Assembly (NCBI RefSeq): GCF_009915685.1
Contig: NZ_JAABLP010000002.1
Reading direction: 5' to 3' (one strand)
Length of the DNA: 64,000 nucleotides
Origin: Pannonibacter tanglangensis
Lineage (GTDB): Bacteria > Pseudomonadota > Alphaproteobacteria > Rhizobiales > Stappiaceae
Within the stretch, counting starts at the first letter, position 1. Each line of letters starts with the position of its first letter. Of the stretch, positions 60,586 through 64,000 are shown one piece after another. Position numbers and translations under genes: made by a program. The notes under the pieces are model-generated. The model saw only the letters and a list, made by a program, of their open reading frames with translations, searched no databases and was not told the DNA's origin.

Positions 60586-61533
60586 ATGAGCGTCGCGTTC
60601 ATCTTCCCCGGACAGGGCAGCCAGGACATCGGCATGGGCAAGGAGCTGGCCGATGGCTTTGCCGAGGCGCGGGCGGTCTTTGCCGAAGTCGACGAGGCGC
60701 TCGGGCAGAAGCTCTCGGAGCTGATGTGGACCGGCAGCAAGGACGAGCTGACGCTGACGGCGAATGCCCAGCCGGCGCTGATGGCGGTGAGCCTTGCAGC
60801 GCTGCGGGTGATGGAGGCGCGCGGCATCGACCTGAAGGCATCCGCTGCCTATGTGGCCGGCCATTCGCTCGGCGAATATTCCGCGCTTGCGGCCGCCGGC
60901 AGCCTGTCGATCGGTGACGCGGCGCGGCTCCTGCGGCTGCGCGGCACCTCGATGCAGGCGGCCGTGCCGGTCGGCGTCGGTGCCATGGCGGCGCTGCTCG
61001 GGCTCGACTTCGATGTTGCCCGGGAGGTTGCCGCCGAGGCGAGCGCGCCGGGCGAGGTCTGCGAGGCGGCCAACGACAACGCACCGGGCCAGGTCGTGGT
61101 TTCCGGCCACAAGGCTGCCGTGGAGCGCGCCGTCGAGATTGCCAAGGGCAAGGGCGGTCGCCGCGCGGTGCTTCTGCCGGTGTCCGCTCCCTTCCATTGC
61201 TCGCTGATGCAGCCGGCCGCCGATGCCATGGCCGAAGCACTTGCTGGCGTGACGATCCAGGCGCCGAAGGTCCCGCTGGTCGCCAACGTGCTGGCGCGGC
61301 CGATTTCCGACCCGGCCGAGATCCGCACGCGGCTGGTGCAGCAGGTGACCGGGACCGTGCGCTGGCGCGAGTCCGTCGAGTGGCTTGCCGGCGAGGGGGT
61401 CTCGACCTTTGTCGAGATCGGCGCGGGCAAGGTGCTTTCGGGCATGGTCAAGCGCATTGCCAAGGACGCGACCGGTCTTGCCGTCAACGTGCCGGGCGAC
61501 GTCGATGCCGTGCTGGAGCAGCTGAAGGGCTGA
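60586..61533 (+). CDS. fabD: Malonyl-CoA:ACP transacylase
   Basis: 315 aa. F-P-G-Q-G-S-Q, the nucleophile Ser in G-H-S-L-G-E and the His in A-P-F-H-C-S are all present. It loads malonyl groups onto ACP for fatty-acid synthesis. It heads fabD-fabG-acpP-fabF. Confidence 0.96.
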   Translation: MSVAFIFPGQGSQDIGMGKELADGFAEARAVFAEVDEALGQKLSELMWTGSKDELTLTANAQPALMAVSLAALRVMEARGIDLKASAAYVAGHSLGEYSALAAAGSLSIGDAARLLRLRGTSMQAAVPVGVGAMAALLGLDFDVAREVAAEASAPGEVCEAANDNAPGQVVVSGHKAAVERAVEIAKGKGGRRAVLLPVSAPFHCSLMQPAADAMAEALAGVTIQAPKVPLVANVLARPISDPAEIRTRLVQQVTGTVRWRESVEWLAGEGVSTFVEIGAGKVLSGMVKRIAKDATGLAVNVPGDVDAVLEQLKG

Positions 61534-61620
61534 GACCTGCCGACCGGGGGCCGGCGTGCTCCCGTCTCCACCAGGCCCGGACCGACTGCGGTCCGCGCTG
61601 CCAACAGGAAGGAACAGTCA

Positions 61621-62358
61621 ATGTTCAATCTGAACGACAGGACCGCGCTGGTGACCGGCGCGACCGGCGGCATCGGCGAGGCGATTGCCCGCGCGCTGCA
61701 CGCCCAGGGCGCGACGGTGACCCTTTCGGGCACGCGTGTGGAAAAGCTGGAGGCGCTGGCCGCCGATCTCGGCAGCCGGGTGCATGTGGCCGCCGCCAAC
61801 CTGTCCGACCGGGCCGCCGTCGAGGGGCTGATCCCGGCCGCCGAGGCTGCCATGGGCCGCGTCGACATTCTCATCAACAATGCCGGCATCACCCGCGACA
61901 ACATCTTTATGCGCATGAAGGATGAGGAGTGGGACCAGGTGCTGGAAGTGAACCTGACCTCCGGGTTCCACCTCTGCCGTTCCGCCATCAAGGGCATGAT
62001 GAAGCGCCGCCATGGCCGCATCATCGGCATCACCTCGGTGGTCGGCGTGACCGGCAACCCGGGGCAGGCCAACTATGCGGCCGCAAAGGCCGGCATGATC
62101 GGCATGTACAAGTCGATCGCCCGCGAGATCGCAAGCCGCAACGTGACGGTGAACACCATCGCGCCGGGCTTCATCGAGACGGCGATGACGGATGTGCTGA
62201 ACGACAAGCAGAAGGAATCGATTCTCGGGTCCGTGCCGGCCGGCCGGCTCGGGACGGCTGCGGAGATTGCGGCTGCCGCCGTCTATCTGGCCAGTGACGA
62301 GGCTGCCTACATGACGGGACAGACCCTGCATGTGAATGGCGGCATGGCCATGATCTGA
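61621..62358 (+). CDS. fabG: 3-oxoacyl-ACP reductase
   Basis: 245 aa. The NADPH site G-A-T-G-G-I-G-E, then N-N-A-G-I-T-R-D-N, catalytic Ser and Y-A-A-A-K, and the end L-H-V-N-G-G-M identify FabG rather than a generic SDR. AGGAAGGAA precedes the ATG. Confidence 0.95.
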   Translation: MFNLNDRTALVTGATGGIGEAIARALHAQGATVTLSGTRVEKLEALAADLGSRVHVAAANLSDRAAVEGLIPAAEAAMGRVDILINNAGITRDNIFMRMKDEEWDQVLEVNLTSGFHLCRSAIKGMMKRRHGRIIGITSVVGVTGNPGQANYAAAKAGMIGMYKSIAREIASRNVTVNTIAPGFIETAMTDVLNDKQKESILGSVPAGRLGTAAEIAAAAVYLASDEAAYMTGQTLHVNGGMAMI

Positions 62359-62610
62359 CGAGAGAAATTGCCGGTGGACCAACCGGTTCCCCGGCGTGTC
62401 GAGCTCCGGCTCGGCGGCTGGTAAACCCTGATAAAGTGTGTTACCTAGCCGCCGATTATTCTGGACGGACTGTGCAGAAGGCTGGCGTCCTGCCGGCTTC
62501 CTGGCTTTTGTGCAGATAACTCCCGTCGCAAGGTCTTGTGGTTTTCTGAGATTTGCCCAAGATGCCCTTGCGCGGGTGACCGGTTCGTAAAAACCACCGA
62601 GGTAAGTAAA

Positions 62611-62847
62611 ATGAGCGATATCGCGGAACGTGTGAAGAAGATCGTTGTCGAGCACCTGGGCGTCGACTCCGAGAAGGTTGTGCTGGGTGCGAGCTTCATC
62701 GACGACCTCGGCGCAGACAGCCTTGACACCGTTGAGCTGGTCATGGCCTTTGAAGAAGAATTCGGCGTCGAGATCCCGGACGATGCAGCCGAGACCATCC
62801 TGACCGTCGGTGACGCTGTCAGCTTCCTGGAAAAGAACGCCGGTTAA
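62611..62847 (+). CDS. acpP: Acyl carrier protein
   Basis: 78 aa, very acidic. The phosphopantetheine Ser is in G-A-D-S-L-D-T-V-E. The 252-bp gap after fabG, more AT-rich than its surroundings, probably gives it its own strong promoter; no single -35/-10 pair is compelling. Confidence 0.97.
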   Translation: MSDIAERVKKIVVEHLGVDSEKVVLGASFIDDLGADSLDTVELVMAFEEEFGVEIPDDAAETILTVGDAVSFLEKNAG

Positions 62848-62911
62848 TCCGGTTTCCCCCTGACCTGACGGGCGCAGCGTGCGCGCTGCCGCCCGAACTA
62901 CGTGCGGGCTA

Positions 62912-64000
62912 ATGAGACGAGTCGTCGTTACCGGTATGGGCATGGTCACTCCGCTTGGCTGCGGTGTTGACGTGACCTGGAAGAAGATCCTGGCAGGCCA
63001 GAGCGGGGCGCAGCGCGTCACCGGCTTTGATGTCGATGATCTTGCCTGTCAGATTGCGTGTCAGATCCCGCGCGATCCCTCGGTCGAGGGGGCCTACAAT
63101 CCAGATGACTGGATGGATCCGAAAGAGCAGCGCAAGGTCGATGATTTCATCATCTATGCCATGGCTGCCGCGGACCAGGCCCTTGCCGATGCCAACTGGA
63201 AGCCTCAGACCTACGACGAGCAGGTTCGCTCGGGCGTGCTGATCGGCTCCGGCATCGGCGGGCTCCAGGGCATCGAAGAGGCGGCGCATGTGCTCCGTGA
63301 CAAGGGCCCGCGCCGCATCAGCCCGTTCTTCATCCCGGGCCGTCTGATCAACCTGGCCGGCGGTCAGGTGTCGATCCGCCACGGCCTGAAGGGCCCCAAT
63401 CATGCGGTCGTGACCGCCTGCTCGACCGGCGCCCATGCCATCGGCGACGCTGCCCGTCTCATTGCCTTCGGCGATGCGGACGTGATGGTGGCCGGCGGCA
63501 CCGAATCGCCGATCTGCCGCCTGTCGCTGGCGGGCTTTGCCGCCTGCCGCGCCCTGGCGACCATCTACAACGACCAGCCCACCAAGGCCTCGCGTCCCTA
63601 TGACAAGGATCGCGACGGGTTCGTGATGGGCGAGGGCGCCGGCGTCGTGGTCCTCGAGGACTATGATCACGCCGTCCGTCGCGGGGCCAAGATCTATGCC
63701 GAGGTCATCGGCTATGGCCTCTCGGGCGACGCCTATCACATCACCGCACCGTCGGAAGACGGGGACGGCGCCTATCGCTGCATGAGCGCCGCGCTGAAGC
63801 GCGCCGGCATCATGGCCAGCGACATCGACTACGTGAATGCCCATGGCACCTCGACCATGGCGGACACGATCGAGCTCGGCGCGGTCGAGCGTCTGGTCGG
63901 CAACGCGGCCGGACGTCTCACCATGTCCTCGACCAAGTCGTCCATCGGTCATCTGCTCGGGGCCGCCGGTGCCGTCGAGGCGATCTTCTCGATCCTGGCG
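62912..64000 (+). CDS. fabF: 3-oxoacyl-ACP synthase II (3' end cut by window)
   Basis: 363 codons are visible, running off the edge. The nucleophile Cys is in V-T-A-C-S-T-G, and the two active-site His are in N-A-H-G-T-S-T and S-S-I-G-H-L-L-G-A. M-R-R-V-V-V-T-G-M-G opens the protein. It extends acyl chains with malonyl-ACP and follows acpP by 64 bp, the standard order. Confidence 0.96.
   Translation, partial: MRRVVVTGMGMVTPLGCGVDVTWKKILAGQSGAQRVTGFDVDDLACQIACQIPRDPSVEGAYNPDDWMDPKEQRKVDDFIIYAMAAADQALADANWKPQTYDEQVRSGVLIGSGIGGLQGIEEAAHVLRDKGPRRISPFFIPGRLINLAGGQVSIRHGLKGPNHAVVTACSTGAHAIGDAARLIAFGDADVMVAGGTESPICRLSLAGFAACRALATIYNDQPTKASRPYDKDRDGFVMGEGAGVVVLEDYDHAVRRGAKIYAEVIGYGLSGDAYHITAPSEDGDGAYRCMSAALKRAGIMASDIDYVNAHGTSTMADTIELGAVERLVGNAAGRLTMSSTKSSIGHLLGAAGAVEAIFSILA

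Overview
This 64 kb window is a GC-rich chromosomal segment of an alphaproteobacterium. The core gene blocks rpsF-rpsR-rplI, dnaB-alr-radA-cvpA-purF and fabD-fabG-acpP-fabF, together with der, bamB, guaA and guaB, point to the Hyphomicrobiales (Rhizobiales). I cannot fix the genus from sequence alone. Genes are dense and mostly in short operons with 1-8 bp overlaps. I saw no integrase, transposase, phage gene or CRISPR array.

Left third (1-20 kb) is accessory metabolism. A C-P lyase operon (phnF-phnG-phnH-phnI, reading left and leaving the window inside phnI) is followed by a zinc alcohol dehydrogenase, adenine deaminase and a two-gene surface-polysaccharide pair (flippase plus GT2). Next is a four-gene copper locus: a small Cys-motif protein that looks like a translated copper-sensing leader, MbnP, the di-heme enzyme MbnH, and a protein joining a ligand-less PCu(A)C-like domain to a copper-uptake-associated domain. 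Then comes a complete-looking autoinducer-2 uptake and processing locus: lsrR-lsrK-lsrG leftward and lsrA-lsrC-lsrD-lsrB rightward. It lacks lsrF and ends instead in a class II aldolase gene.

Middle (20-27.5 kb) is a compact four-gene DNA-defence operon: EVE/PUA-like plus Mrr nuclease, an MmeI-like methyltransferase with no recognisable nuclease motif, a DEAD/DEAH helicase, and a T5orf172/GIY-YIG nuclease. It lies just beyond the 3' end of a tRNA-Gln(CTG) gene. The methyltransferase target-recognition region is conspicuously AT-rich.

Right part (27.5-64 kb) is mainly core: a Ppx/GppA phosphatase with a very long repeat-rich tail, rlmE, guaB, rsmB, a TPR protein, a MarR regulator, guaA, an HxlR/quinone-oxidoreductase pair, a DUF3857/transglutaminase protein, an ABC exporter, PilZ, NnrU, a YfgM-like protein, bamB, der and suhB (followed by a candidate small RNA), an SDR, purF, cvpA, radA, alr, dnaB, rplI, rpsR and rpsF. 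The window then runs through fabD, fabG and acpP and ends inside fabF.

The most interesting items are the copper locus with its possible leader-peptide control, the split restriction-like defence operon, and the AI-2 locus that carries an aldolase where a thiolase would be expected.
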